Shown piece after piece: positions 48,371 to 58,079 of a stretch of DNA of 64,000 bases. Positions within the stretch are counted from its first letter, which is position 1, and each line of letters opens with the position of its first letter. Origin of the DNA: Halomonas sp. LR3S48 (lineage in GTDB: Bacteria; Pseudomonadota; Gammaproteobacteria; Pseudomonadales; Halomonadaceae). The notes below the pieces were generated by a model that saw only the letters and a program-made list of their open reading frames with translations, had not been told where the DNA came from and made no database searches. The position numbers and the translations under genes are program-made. The DNA is taken from NCBI RefSeq assembly GCF_025725665.1, contig NZ_CP107009.1:2480001-2544000 (forward strand), given 5' to 3'.

Positions 48371-48745
48371 TCAATCCTGCGGACTGACGGGACGCCACCA
48401 TAGCCACAGGGCATGCAGCAGCAGCCCCAGGGTAGCGCCATGGGCGATCAGCAGCTGCCAGCTGATCCAGGCGGTGAACAGCGCGTGCCACAGCCCCATC
48501 AACGCCAGGCCGGCCACGAGCGACGCCGCCAACCGCTTGCCCAGCCGGGGCAGCCGGGCACGCTCACCGGCTTGCAGCATACGCCAGTTCATGGCCGCCA
48601 CCACCGCCACCACTGCAATGGCGATGACGATCAGAGTGAGGCGGTTGTCGTGCCCGCCGGCCAGGTAACGCGGCACGGTGGCGAACATCAGCACCAGCAG
48701 GCCCGCCATCAGGCTCAGCCGTTCCGCAGTCGGCGCGGCATTCAT
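48371..48745 (-). CDS. Small four-helix membrane protein, unknown function
   Basis: A 124-residue hydrophobic protein with four probable membrane helices (LSLMAGLLVLMFATVP; LTLIVIAIAVVAVVAAM; LAASLVAGLALMGLWHALF; LLIAHGATLGLLLHALWL). I do not recognise a family. ATG 48745 is nearly adjacent to the MioC-like stop, so it is probably translated from the same transcript. The longer reading to 48922 lies inside the flavodoxin gene and is discarded. Confidence 0.7.
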   Translation of the reverse strand: MNAAPTAERLSLMAGLLVLMFATVPRYLAGGHDNRLTLIVIAIAVVAVVAAMNWRMLQAGERARLPRLGKRLAASLVAGLALMGLWHALFTAWISWQLLIAHGATLGLLLHALWLWWRPVSPQD

Positions 48746-48746
48746 C

Positions 48747-49211
48747 TCAGGCCACCTTGAGCTGCTGGGTTTCGATCCACTCCTCGGCCCAAGGCAGCGC
48801 GGCATCATCGGCCATGAAGGTCTCCATGGCGTCGACTTCCAGCCGCTCCCCCAGGCGAGTGGCACCAAGCCCCTCGAGCATTTCGTCGAGGCGGCGCCCC
48901 GCCCCACAGAAGGTATCGCCATAGGAGCTGTCGCCCAGAGCGATCACACCGTAACGCAACCCCACTAGCGAGGGGCTCTTCTCGTCGAGCGCCCGAGCGA
49001 AGGGGACGAAGTTGCCGGGGAAATCACCGCTACCGGTGGTAGACACGCAGAACAGCGCCAGATCGGGCCACTCCTCGGTCAGGTCCTCGAGCGTCGACTG
49101 CTCGAAGATGGCGGTGTCGTAGCCGGCCGCTTCGAACAGCGGTGCGACCTGTTCGGCGACATCGAGAGCACCGCCATACATGGTTCCTACGAAGATCTTC
49201 AGCATTGGCAT
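48747..49211 (-). CDS. mioC: Flavodoxin-domain protein, MioC-like
   Basis: A 154-residue short-chain flavodoxin. The FMN phosphate loop is KIFVGTMYGGALDVAEQ at the N-terminus; CVSTTGSGDFPGNFVPF and GVIALGDSSYGDTFCGAGR form the flavin-ring loops. E. coli MioC has this length and acts as an electron carrier linked to biotin synthase. No good ribosome site is seen; ATG 49205 is an alternative start. Confidence 0.85.
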   Translation of the reverse strand: MPMLKIFVGTMYGGALDVAEQVAPLFEAAGYDTAIFEQSTLEDLTEEWPDLALFCVSTTGSGDFPGNFVPFARALDEKSPSLVGLRYGVIALGDSSYGDTFCGAGRRLDEMLEGLGATRLGERLEVDAMETFMADDAALPWAEEWIETQQLKVA

Positions 49212-49316
49212 GTCGGGGATAAACCTGAACTATTCAACGAGATAATATCACGACGCAGGCTGCTGACGCAGTTCGGCAGCAAGCCCCGCCGCAGGGCGGC
49301 GAGGTGTCGCATGCAG

Positions 49317-49339
49317 CTCGGGTCATGCCCGAGTATAAT
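49317..49339 (+). promoter_or_regulatory. Promoter -10 box with palindrome before the DUF2788 gene
   Basis: TATAAT occurs at 49334-49339, directly after an inverted repeat CTCGGG-TCATG-CCCGAG (49317-49333) that fills the spacer. The placement would let a bound repressor block RNA polymerase. No good -35 hexamer is visible. Confidence 0.5.
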
Positions 49340-49366
49340 AGTCGGCCTTTCGTTCGAGGAGGCGAC

Positions 49367-49582
49367 ATGCTGCAGACGCAGACGTTCGAAGCCTGGATCA
49401 CTCCGCTGCTCATCGGCGGGCTGATCCTCTTCATGAGCTTCATCATCTGGGACCTGGCCAGAAAATCCCAGGCCGGTCGCTTTGGCACCATCATGCTCTT
49501 CGTGGTGCTCGGAGCGGGCATGATGGGCTACATCCTCAAGGTGGTCGTCACCTGGCTGATGGAGAGTGGCGGAGGCGTGTAG
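49367..49582 (+). CDS. DUF2788 family small membrane protein
   Basis: A 71-residue protein with two membrane helices (ITPLLIGGLILFMSFIIWDLA and IMLFVVLGAGMMGYILKVVV) separated by a short basic loop KSQAGRFG. It matches the DUF2788 family pattern. GAGGAGGCG is the ribosome site before ATG 49367; upstream in-frame codons to 49304 overlap the promoter. Function is unknown. Confidence 0.8.
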   Translation: MLQTQTFEAWITPLLIGGLILFMSFIIWDLARKSQAGRFGTIMLFVVLGAGMMGYILKVVVTWLMESGGGV

Positions 49583-49632
49583 CGTACAGGATGCCCCCTG
49601 AGCGGCACCCTGCCCGTCAGTTGGTGCGAACC

Positions 49633-49938
49633 CTAGCTGGGCGCCGAACCTTCGTAGCGCTCCACTTGGCTCTTGAGCTTCTGCCCGGGGCGGAACGTCA
49701 CGACACGACGTGCCGAGATGGGAATCTCCTCGCCGGTCTTCGGGTTGCGGCCGGGGCGCTCACGCTTGTCGCGCAGGTCGAAATTGCCGAATCCAGACAA
49801 TTTCACCTGTTCGTTCTCACGCAGGCACGCCCTGATCTCCTCGAAGAACGACTCTACCATGGCCTTGGCTTCGCGCTTGGTCAGCCCCAGCTCGGCGTGA
49901 AGATGTTCGGCCAGTTCCGCCTTGGTCAACGCTCCCAT
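49633..49938 (-). CDS. ihfA: Integration host factor subunit alpha
   Basis: A 101-residue DNA-bending protein. It shows [34 protein letters not shown] and the DNA-intercalating arm [22 protein letters not shown] with the key Pro. It heterodimerises with IhfB. It is last in the thrS-infC-rpmI-rplT-pheST-ihfA cluster, 60 bases after pheT. Confidence 0.97.
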   Translation of the reverse strand: MGALTKAELAEHLHAELGLTKREAKAMVESFFEEIRACLRENEQVKLSGFGNFDLRDKRERPGRNPKTGEEIPISARRVVTFRPGQKLKSQVERYEGSAPS

Positions 49939-49998
49939 GTCACCTCCTCAGAATGGCGGTCCAGCCCGCCGCCTTGATGGCATCCGCCTCTCGTGCGC

Positions 49999-52380
49999 TC
50001 ATCCGCGCAGCTCGGCCCCCAAATGCTGATGCGACTCGGCGACGATGGCATCGACCAACTGATTGATTTCATCGTCATTCAGCGTGCGCGAAGGATGCTG
50101 CCAGGTCAAGCCCAAGGCAACACTCTTGCTGCCGTCGGGTACGCCTTTGCCCTGGTAGACATCGAACAAGCTCAGTTCCTGCAGCCACTCCCCCGCCTGC
50201 TCGCGAACGCAATCCAGCAGCGCCTGCACGGGACGATCCTCTCCCAGCAGGAAGGCCAGGTCCCGACGCACTTCCGGATAGCGTGACAGCGGCTCGAACT
50301 TGGGCAAGACGCCGTGGGTCAGCGCATCCTGGCGCACTTCGAACAGGAACACCTCGACCTTGAGCCCCAGCTCGGCCTTCACGCCAGGGTGCAGCGCACC
50401 GATCCAGCCCACCGGCTCGCCACGGTATAGGATCCGGGCGCTCTGCCCCGGATGGAGCGCGGAGTGCTCACCGGGCTCGAAGCGCCACGCGCCCTCCTCG
50501 CCACCCAGCGCGATCAGACTCTCCAGATCGCCCTTGAGATCGAAGAAATCGACCTTCTCACGGCTACCGGTCCAGCCTTCGGGAAAGCGCTCGCCGCAGG
50601 CCAGCGCGCCGACCATCGGCGTCTGCTCCAGCTCATCCAGGTCGCCGCGGAAGATCAGGCCCGTTTCGAACAAGCGCACACGGGTCTGCTGACGGTTGAG
50701 GTTGTACTCGAGGGCGCGCACCAGTCCCGGGAACAGGCTCGCCCGCATTACCGCGAGGTCGCTGGAAATGGGATTGGCCAAGCGCGGCGATACCGCATCC
50801 GGCAGCAGCGTCTGCTGCAGCTCGGGGGCAACGAAACTGTAAGTGACGGCTTCCTGGTAGCCGCGCGCCACCATCTGGCGACGCAGGCGCGCCAGGGGCG
50901 TACGCGCCTCGTGGTCAGGGCGCAGCGCCAGGCGCGCCGCTGGGCGACGCACCGGCAAGCGGTTGTAGCCGTGGATGCGCGCCACCTCCTCGATCAGGTC
51001 TTCCTCGATGGAGATGTCGAAGCGCCAGCTCGGCACCCGTGCCTGCCACCCAGCCTCGACGGCACGCACCTGCATGCCCAGTCGCTCGAGGATCTCCTGC
51101 ACCTCCTCGCCGGGCAGCGCCTTGCACAGCGCCTGTTCCAAACGCGCGCTGCGAAGGGTGACCTCACGCTCGCCCGGCAGGTGCGCTTCGCTTGCCGCTT
51201 CCACCAGCGGCCCCGGCTCACCGCCGGTGATCTGCAGCAGCAGCGCCGTGGCACGCTCCACCGCGTCACGAGTGAGCTGCGGGTCGACACCGCGCTCAAA
51301 GCGATGGGAGGCATCGGTATGCAAGCCGTAGGAGCGCGCCTGCCCGGCCACCGCCAGCGGCGAGAAGAAAGCCGACTCGAGGAAGATATCGCGGGTCGCG
51401 GGGCTCACCCCGGAATGCTCGCCGCCCATCACGCCGGCAATCGCCAACGGACCGCGCTCGTCAGCGATCACCAGGGTAGAAGCCTCCAGGGTGATCTCCT
51501 GGCCATCGAGCAGGGTCAGTTGCTCGCCCTCCCGCGCCAGCCGTACCACCACCGCGCCGTGCAGATTCTCACGGTCGAAGGCATGCAGGGGCTGACCCAG
51601 CTCGAGCATCACGTAGTTGGTCACGTCGACCACCGGGTCGATCGAACGGATCCCGCTGCGCCGCAGTCGCTCGACCATCCACAACGGTGTCGTCGCGGTG
51701 ACGTCGACGCCCTTGATCAGCCGGCCGATATAGCGCGGGCAGCGCTCGGCGTCCTCGACACGCACCGGGAAGGTCTCGTCGTGGCTGGCGGTTACCGGCT
51801 CGATGGCAGGCGGCGTCAGCGCCAATCGATTGAGTACGCCGACTTCCCGCGCCAGCCCCTTGAGGCTCAGGCAGTCACCGCGGTTGGGGGTCAGATCCAC
51901 CTCGACGGTATGATCGTCGAGCCCCATCCAGGTGCGGAAATCCTCTCCGGTCGGGGCATCAGCGGGTAGCACCAGGATGCCCCCAGAGGTCTCCTCGGCC
52001 AGTCCCAATTCGGAGGCAGAGCAGATCATGCCGCGCGACTCGACGCCGCGCAGCTTGGCCTGTTTGATCTTGAAGTCGCCGGGCAGCAAGGCACCGACTC
52101 GGGCGAAAGGCACCTTCTGCCCTACCGCCACGTTGGCAGCACCGCACACCACCTGCACCGACTCGCCACTACCATCGACCACCTGGCAGACGTTGAGCTT
52201 GTCAGCATCGGGATGCTGCTGCTTGTCGACGACCTCGGCCACCACGACGCCGCTGAAGGCCGACGCCACGGGCTCGACGGCATCCACCTCCAGGCCGGCC
52301 ATGGTGATCTGGTCGGCCAACCCCTGTACGCCAAGCTGCGGGGAGACCCATTCACGCAGCCACTGTTCGGAAAATTTCAT
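49999..52380 (-). CDS. pheT: Phenylalanine-tRNA ligase beta subunit
   Basis: A 793-residue subunit of the alpha2beta2 PheRS. It has the N-terminal tRNA-binding (OB) domain at about 40-148 (VVDKQQHPDADKLNVCQV), the B3/B4 editing domain near 200-380, the B5 domain near 400-470, the catalytic-like core, and the C-terminal anticodon-binding fold (PLSRYPEVRRDLAFLLGE). ATG 52380 has AGGA 6 bases upstream; a TTG at 52386 is a less likely start. Confidence 0.98.
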   Translation of the reverse strand: MKFSEQWLREWVSPQLGVQGLADQITMAGLEVDAVEPVASAFSGVVVAEVVDKQQHPDADKLNVCQVVDGSGESVQVVCGAANVAVGQKVPFARVGALLPGDFKIKQAKLRGVESRGMICSASELGLAEETSGGILVLPADAPTGEDFRTWMGLDDHTVEVDLTPNRGDCLSLKGLAREVGVLNRLALTPPAIEPVTASHDETFPVRVEDAERCPRYIGRLIKGVDVTATTPLWMVERLRRSGIRSIDPVVDVTNYVMLELGQPLHAFDRENLHGAVVVRLAREGEQLTLLDGQEITLEASTLVIADERGPLAIAGVMGGEHSGVSPATRDIFLESAFFSPLAVAGQARSYGLHTDASHRFERGVDPQLTRDAVERATALLLQITGGEPGPLVEAASEAHLPGEREVTLRSARLEQALCKALPGEEVQEILERLGMQVRAVEAGWQARVPSWRFDISIEEDLIEEVARIHGYNRLPVRRPAARLALRPDHEARTPLARLRRQMVARGYQEAVTYSFVAPELQQTLLPDAVSPRLANPISSDLAVMRASLFPGLVRALEYNLNRQQTRVRLFETGLIFRGDLDELEQTPMVGALACGERFPEGWTGSREKVDFFDLKGDLESLIALGGEEGAWRFEPGEHSALHPGQSARILYRGEPVGWIGALHPGVKAELGLKVEVFLFEVRQDALTHGVLPKFEPLSRYPEVRRDLAFLLGEDRPVQALLDCVREQAGEWLQELSLFDVYQGKGVPDGSKSVALGLTWQHPSRTLNDDEINQLVDAIVAESHQHLGAELRG

Positions 52381-52441
52381 GATCAATCCTGTGTTCGGCC
52401 GAAGTTCATGTCACGCCGCCCGGGTTCGTACGGAACCCGCA

Positions 52442-53500
<1,059 letters not shown>

Positions 53501-53516
53501 TCAGTGGCATGAGGCC

Positions 53517-53544
53517 AAAAAACGCCAGGAGCGATTTTTGGCGT
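53517..53544 (-). terminator. Terminator-like attenuator hairpin before pheS
   Basis: On the minus strand ACGCCA (53544-53539) pairs with TGGCGT (53527-53522), followed by a run of T (53522-53517), 56 bases before the pheS ATG. Upstream CGTCGC/GCGACG can form a competing stem. This layout resembles the E. coli pheST attenuator, but no Phe-rich leader peptide is seen. Confidence 0.6.
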
Positions 53545-53590
53545 CGCGCCAGCGACGGCCCCTAGAGTGGCCGCCATGGAGGTTGGCCAC

Positions 53591-53625
53591 AAAAAAACAG
53601 GGGAAGAGCGGCTGCTCTTCCCCTG
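53591..53625 (-). terminator. Strong terminator after rplT
   Basis: CAGGGGAAGAGC pairs perfectly with GCTCTTCCCCTG (53598-53609 and 53614-53625) over a 4-base loop. On the minus strand it is followed by seven T (53597-53591). It separates the rpmI-rplT part from pheST. Confidence 0.92.
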
Positions 53626-53686
53626 CGACGGTCTGGCATCGTGGCGGACCGGCCTGGGCCGGCCCGACGCCACCGGCCGATGTCAC

Positions 53687-54040
53687 TTACTGGGCAGCCT
53701 TGGCCTTCTCGACGATGGCGGCAAAGGCAGCCTTCTCGTGAACGGCCAGGTCGGCCAGCACCTTACGATCGATCTCGATACCCGCCTTCTTCAGGCCGCC
53801 GACGAAGCGGCTGTAGGACAGACCGTGCTGACGGGCACCGGCGTTGATACGCTGGATCCACAGGGCGCGGAACTGACGCTTGCGCTGACGACGGTCGCGA
53901 TAGGCATACTGACCGGCCTTGATGACAGCTTGCTTGGCCACGCGAAAGACGCGCGAACGGGCACCGTAGTAGCCTTTGGCCAGCTTGAGGACTTTCTTGT
54001 GACGACGACGAGCGACGACACCACGCTTGACACGAGTCAT
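53687..54040 (-). CDS. rplT: 50S ribosomal protein L20
   Basis: A 117-residue ribosomal protein, basic, with the N-terminal extension [21 protein letters not shown] and [20 protein letters not shown] typical of L20. In E. coli L20 also represses its own operon by binding the rpmI leader. GGAGAAAGC precedes the ATG. Confidence 0.98.
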   Translation of the reverse strand: MTRVKRGVVARRRHKKVLKLAKGYYGARSRVFRVAKQAVIKAGQYAYRDRRQRKRQFRALWIQRINAGARQHGLSYSRFVGGLKKAGIEIDRKVLADLAVHEKAAFAAIVEKAKAAQ

Positions 54041-54076
54041 AGCTTTCTCCTGACGTTAAATTGGGCAACCAAAGGC

Positions 54077-54271
54077 TTACAGATTCGGCAGCATGCGCTG
54101 GATCAGTGCCTTGTCGGCGTCGTGGATCTGCTTCATACCGCGCAGCTGACGCTTCCGCTTGGTCGACTTCTTGGTCAGGATGTGGCTACGGAACGACTGC
54201 TTGTGCTTGAAGCCGTTGGCCGTCTTCTTGAAGCGCTTGGCAGCGCCGCTGTTGCTCTTGATTTTCGGCAT
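54077..54271 (-). CDS. rpmI: 50S ribosomal protein L35
   Basis: A 64-residue basic protein with the L35 sequence [20 protein letters not shown] and the [11 protein letters not shown] segment. It lies 36 bases before rplT and 84 bases after infC. Confidence 0.97.
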   Translation of the reverse strand: MPKIKSNSGAAKRFKKTANGFKHKQSFRSHILTKKSTKRKRQLRGMKQIHDADKALIQRMLPNL

Positions 54272-54355
54272 GAGAATAACTCCGCTCGAGATTTTTCAGA
54301 AAATCCGGGGCCGATGGTCGGCTTGCGCCGACCATCCGTTGGACTGGCCTTCGGA

Positions 54356-54895
54356 TCACTTCTTCTTGGGGGCAATGATCATGATCATCTGGCGCCCTTC
54401 CATCTTGGGGAAGGCCTCCACGGTCCCGATCTCATCGAGATCCGCGGCGATCCGCTCCATCAGCTTGCGGCCGAGGTCCTGGTGCGCCATTTCACGACCG
54501 CGAAACCGCAGCGTGACCTTGCCCTTGTCGCCACCTTCGAGGAAGCGGATCAGGTTCTTCAACTTCACCTGATAATCGCCCTCGTCGGTGCCAGGCCGGA
54601 ATTTGACTTCCTTGACCTGAATCTGCTTCGTCTTCTTCTTCTGGGCAGCCTTCTGCTTTTTCTGCTCGAAGACGAACTTGCCGTAATCCATGATCTTGCA
54701 GACGATCGGATCGGCATTGGAAATCTGGACGAGGTCAAGACCGGCCGCTTCGGCACGCTCGAGCGCTTCGCTGGTAGGTACGACACCCAGCTGCTCGCCG
54801 TCGCTGTCGATCAGGCGAACCTGATCCTCGGTTATCCGCTCGTTCATTGGGGGGCGCTTGTCCTGAGGACGTGCGCGCTGGCTGCTTCGCTTGAT
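54356..54895 (-). CDS. infC: Translation initiation factor IF-3 (AUC start)
   Basis: A protein of 179 residues when read from ATC 54895, close to the 180 of E. coli IF-3. The N-terminal domain has [16 protein letters not shown] and [13 protein letters not shown]; the C-terminal domain has [18 protein letters not shown] and [19 protein letters not shown]. The first ATG (54847) would drop 16 residues that fit the IF-3 leader ([15 protein letters not shown]). GGAG lies 8 bases before ATC, and none lies before the ATG. IF-3 discriminates against such codons, so a rare start gives autoregulation, as with AUU in E. coli. Confidence 0.9.
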   Translation of the reverse strand: MKRSSQRARPQDKRPPMNERITEDQVRLIDSDGEQLGVVPTSEALERAEAAGLDLVQISNADPIVCKIMDYGKFVFEQKKQKAAQKKKTKQIQVKEVKFRPGTDEGDYQVKLKNLIRFLEGGDKGKVTLRFRGREMAHQDLGRKLMERIAADLDEIGTVEAFPKMEGRQMIMIIAPKKK

Positions 54896-54930
54896 CGTTC
54901 CGTCTCCGTTCCGGTAATTGACGATGTCGT

Positions 54931-54972
54931 TACCAACCTGTCTTTACCAACCTGTGCTCACCAACCTTCTGC
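54931..54972. repeat. Three 14-bp tandem units at the thrS stop
   Basis: TACCAACCTGTCTT, TACCAACCTGTGCT and CACCAACCTTCTGC follow each other. On the minus strand this repeats the final GGTTGGT of thrS, which includes its last Gly-Trp codons, twice past the stop codon. Confidence 0.6.
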
Positions 54973-56856
54973 CCGTATCCGCTCAATGAAGGCGTCAACG
55001 GTCATGGTGCCCAGGTTTTCGCCGGTGCGCGTGCGCACGGCAACCGAGTCGGCTTCAACTTCCTTATCTCCTACGACCAGGAGATAGGGAACCTTCTGCA
55101 ACGTATGTTCGCGGATTTTAAAGCCGATCTTCTCGTTCCTCAAGTCCGCCTTGACGCGAAGGCCAATTTTCTGCAAGCGACGCTCGAGTTCGACCGCATA
55201 ATCGCGCTGGGAGTCGGTGATGGTCAATACCACCGCCTGCTCCGGCGCCAGCCACAGCGGCATGGCTCCGGCATAGTGCTCGATCAGGATTCCGATGAAG
55301 CGCTCGAAGGAGCCCAGGATCGCCCGATGCAGCATTACCGGTGTCTTGCGTTCGCCATCCTCATCGACGAACTGGGCACCCAGGCGACCCGGCAGGTTGA
55401 AATCAAGCTGCAGAGTACCACACTGCCACACGCGATTGAGACAGTCACGTAGGGCAAATTCGATCTTGGGTCCATAGAAGGCCCCCTCGCCCGGCTGCAG
55501 CTCCCAATCGAGACCGGTGGCGTTCAACGCCGCCTCGAGGCCGGCTTCGGCACGGTCCCACAGTTCCGGCTCGCCCATGAAGTCCTCGGGGCGGGTCGAG
55601 AGCTTGAGCTCGACGTCATCGAAGCCGAGTTCCTTGTAGACCTTCAAGGTCAGCGCGATAAAAGCCTCGGCCTCGCTCTGGATCTGCTTCTCGGTGCAGA
55701 AAATGTGGGCATCGTCCTGGGTGAAACCGCGCACCCGCATCAGGCCGTGCAGCGAGCCGGAAGGTTCGTTGCGGTGGCAGCTACCGAACTCGGCCAGGCG
55801 CAGCGGCAGGTCACGGTAACTCTTGAGCCCCTGGTTGAACACCTGGACGTGGCAGGGACAGTTCATCGGCTTGATCGCGTACTCACGCTTCTCCGACTCG
55901 GTGGTGAACATCAACTCGCTGTAGTGCCCCCAGTGACCTGACTTCTTCCACAGCGACAAGTCGACGACCTGTGGTGTGCGAATCTCCTGATAGCCGTGCT
56001 CGATCTGGACACGGCGCATGTACTGCTCCAGTGCCTGGTAGAGAGTCCAGCCATTGGGATGCCAGAAGACCATGCCCGGGGCCTCTTCCTGCAGGTGGAA
56101 GAGGTCCATGCGCTTGGCCAGCTTGCGGTGGTCGCGCTTCTCGGCCTCTTCGAGCCGCTGCAGGTGAGCCTTGAGCTGCTTCTTGTCGCCCCAGGCAGTG
56201 CCGTAGATGCGGGTCAGCATCGGCTTGCTGGCATCGCCGCGCCAGTAGGCGCCGGCCAGCTTGGTCAGCTTGAAGGCCTTCAGGTGCCGGGTGTTGGGCA
56301 CGTGGGGGCCCCGGCACATGTCGGTGTATTCCTTGTGGTAATAGAGGCGAATGGTCTCGCCTTGCGGGATGTCGCCGATGATCTCCTGCTTGTAGGGCTC
56401 ATCGCGCTCCGCGAAGGTAGCCATTGCCTTGTCACGATCGACGTACTCGCGCACCACGTCGTATTCGCTGTCGATCAGCTCCTTCATGCGCGCTTCGATG
56501 GCGGCCAGGTCGTCCGGCGTCACCGAACGGCCGAAGTCGATATCGTAATAGAAACCGTCGTCGATCACCGGGCCGATGGCCATCTTGGCATCGGGGTAGA
56601 GCTGCTTGACGGCGTGCCCGATCAGGTGAGCGCAGGAGTGGCGAATGACCTCCAGCCCCTCGGAATCACGAGCGGTGATGATCGCCACTTCGGCGTCACG
56701 GTCGATGAGGTCGGCGGCGTCCACCAGTTCGCCGTCGATCTTGCCGGCCACGCAGGCCTTGGCCAGCCCAGGTCCGATGGACTCGGCAAGCAGCATAACG
56801 CTGATGGGTTCGTCGAAAGTTCTCTGGCTGCCGTCCGGCAGGGTCACGATGGGCAT
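54958..56856 (-). CDS. thrS: Threonine-tRNA ligase
   Basis: A 632-residue class II synthetase. It has the N-terminal TGS domain (residues 1-61), the editing domain ([16 protein letters not shown]; the SAD metal site with [25 protein letters not shown]), the catalytic core with zinc ligands ([41 protein letters not shown] in pieces) and the C-terminal anticodon-binding domain ([15 protein letters not shown]). AAAGGA precedes the ATG. The leader carries a hairpin resembling the tRNA-Thr anticodon arm, the probable site of autocontrol. Confidence 0.98.
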   Translation of the reverse strand: MPIVTLPDGSQRTFDEPISVMLLAESIGPGLAKACVAGKIDGELVDAADLIDRDAEVAIITARDSEGLEVIRHSCAHLIGHAVKQLYPDAKMAIGPVIDDGFYYDIDFGRSVTPDDLAAIEARMKELIDSEYDVVREYVDRDKAMATFAERDEPYKQEIIGDIPQGETIRLYYHKEYTDMCRGPHVPNTRHLKAFKLTKLAGAYWRGDASKPMLTRIYGTAWGDKKQLKAHLQRLEEAEKRDHRKLAKRMDLFHLQEEAPGMVFWHPNGWTLYQALEQYMRRVQIEHGYQEIRTPQVVDLSLWKKSGHWGHYSELMFTTESEKREYAIKPMNCPCHVQVFNQGLKSYRDLPLRLAEFGSCHRNEPSGSLHGLMRVRGFTQDDAHIFCTEKQIQSEAEAFIALTLKVYKELGFDDVELKLSTRPEDFMGEPELWDRAEAGLEAALNATGLDWELQPGEGAFYGPKIEFALRDCLNRVWQCGTLQLDFNLPGRLGAQFVDEDGERKTPVMLHRAILGSFERFIGILIEHYAGAMPLWLAPEQAVVLTITDSQRDYAVELERRLQKIGLRVKADLRNEKIGFKIREHTLQKVPYLLVVGDKEVEADSVAVRTRTGENLGTMTVDAFIERIRAEGW

Positions 56857-56877
56857 CTAAGCGTCCTTTGCGCAGTG

Positions 56878-56898
56878 GTGATCCATACCAGGGATCAC
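56878..56898 (-). promoter_or_regulatory. thrS operator: tRNA-Thr anticodon-arm mimic
   Basis: In the mRNA (minus strand) GUGAUCC pairs with GGAUCAC through 7 perfect base pairs and closes a 7-base loop CUGGUAU. Loop positions match a tRNA anticodon loop: U33, then GGU at 34-36, which is the tRNA-Thr anticodon, then A37. The hairpin ends 21 bases before the AUG, next to AAAGGA. In E. coli ThrRS binds such a mimic and blocks ribosome loading. Confidence 0.75.
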
Positions 56899-56907
56899 AT
56901 GTCGCGG

Positions 56908-56937
56908 TTAATAGCAGATTCGAAAATAGGTGATCAA
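56908..56937 (-). promoter_or_regulatory. Candidate thrS promoter
   Basis: Minus-strand TTGATC (56937-56932) and TATTAA (56913-56908) are 18 bases apart. Transcription would begin just ahead of the operator hairpin. Confidence 0.4.
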
Positions 56938-57070
56938 TCCGGAGTGCAGCCCACCCATTACCCTGGGCGATACGAGTACCGTGCCAAACGGCCTCGCTGC
57001 ACGTCGCGGCAGCCGACAAGACTAACAGAATCGAGCCCTTCTGCGCCACGCCAGGCAGGCTCCAAGAAAG

Positions 57071-57097
57071 CAACAGGGGCACTCGAAGGTGCCCCTG
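57071..57097 (-). terminator. Terminator after the OmpA-family gene
   Basis: CAGGGGCAC (57074-57082) pairs with GTGCCCCTG (57089-57097) over a 6-base loop, followed on the minus strand by T-rich TTGCTTTCTT. Confidence 0.7.
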
Positions 57098-57135
57098 CCG
57101 AAGACGCTAGCGGGCGAATTGCCCGAAACGCTTCC

Positions 57136-57831
57136 TCAATCCCAGTTCAGGATCTCGACACGACGGTTCTGCGCACGGCCTGCGTCAGTGTCGTTGGTCG
57201 CGATCGGCTGCGACTCACCGAAACCACGCGTGGTCATGCGCTGCTCGGCGATACCGCGAGAAACCAGGAAGTCGCGAACGGAGTCGGCACGACGCTGGGA
57301 CAGCCCCTCATTGTACTGATCGGAGCCCACGGAGTCGGTATGACCTTCGATGCGCACCCGCAGGTTCTGGTTTTCACGCAGAGTGGTGGCCACCTGATCC
57401 AGGGTCTGGTGCGCGCCGGGACGGATCTCGGCGGAGTCGAAGGCGAAGGTGACTTCGCTATCCAGCGTCACCGGCTCGAACTCGGTCACCGGAGCGGGCT
57501 CGGGTGCGGGCTCGGGCATCGGCTCGGGCTCGACTTGCGGTTCCGGCGTACGGTCGGCACACAGCAGAGCACCGATCGCGGAACCTGCGACAGCACCCGT
57601 TGCGGCACCGCTTTCCTCATCGGATTCACCGCTGGTTGCATAGCCGATGCTGCCACCGATCAGGCCGCCAGCGATACCGCACACCAGGGGCTGCTGATAC
57701 CAGGCATTGCCAGACGATGCCGTCGTGGCGCCACCAGCCCTCTCACCGCCCCGCTGGAAATCCGAGGCACAGCCGGAAAGGCCGATTACCAGTGCAGAAC
57801 CCAACAGCAAGCCAGTCGTTGATTTTTTCAT
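57136..57831 (-). CDS. OmpA-family lipoprotein (peptidoglycan-associated)
   Basis: A 231-residue outer-membrane lipoprotein. A signal peptide ends in the lipobox LSGC near residue 21. A glycine-zipper region (GIAGGLIGGSIGYATSG) and a Pro/Glu-rich linker (PEPQVEPEPMPEPAPEP) lead to a C-terminal OmpA domain with LRVRIEGHTDSVGSDQYN and SQRRADSVRDFLVSRGI, which binds diaminopimelate in peptidoglycan. ATG 57831 has GGAG 7 bases upstream. It is like YiaD/Pal-type proteins and serves envelope stability. Confidence 0.88.
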   Translation of the reverse strand: MKKSTTGLLLGSALVIGLSGCASDFQRGGERAGGATTASSGNAWYQQPLVCGIAGGLIGGSIGYATSGESDEESGAATGAVAGSAIGALLCADRTPEPQVEPEPMPEPAPEPAPVTEFEPVTLDSEVTFAFDSAEIRPGAHQTLDQVATTLRENQNLRVRIEGHTDSVGSDQYNEGLSQRRADSVRDFLVSRGIAEQRMTTRGFGESQPIATNDTDAGRAQNRRVEILNWD

Positions 57832-58079
57832 TGCAAGACTCCTTCTTGATTTCATCTCGGGGCTATGCAAAGCGAACTCCCCGAAGGTCAGGACACTCAT
57901 TGACCCAACGGCTCCAAGTGTAGGCCGTTATCGGCCTCGCTCAAAGCGCCTTCACACTCCATTCGTGGACCATTGTGCCGAATTTTGCCAGAAAAAACCC
58001 GAGGAATGATCATTGATTAGCTTTTTGGGAGTGTGATAAGCGTCGCCAACATACCTTGGCGTAAAGTATTTGTATAGCT

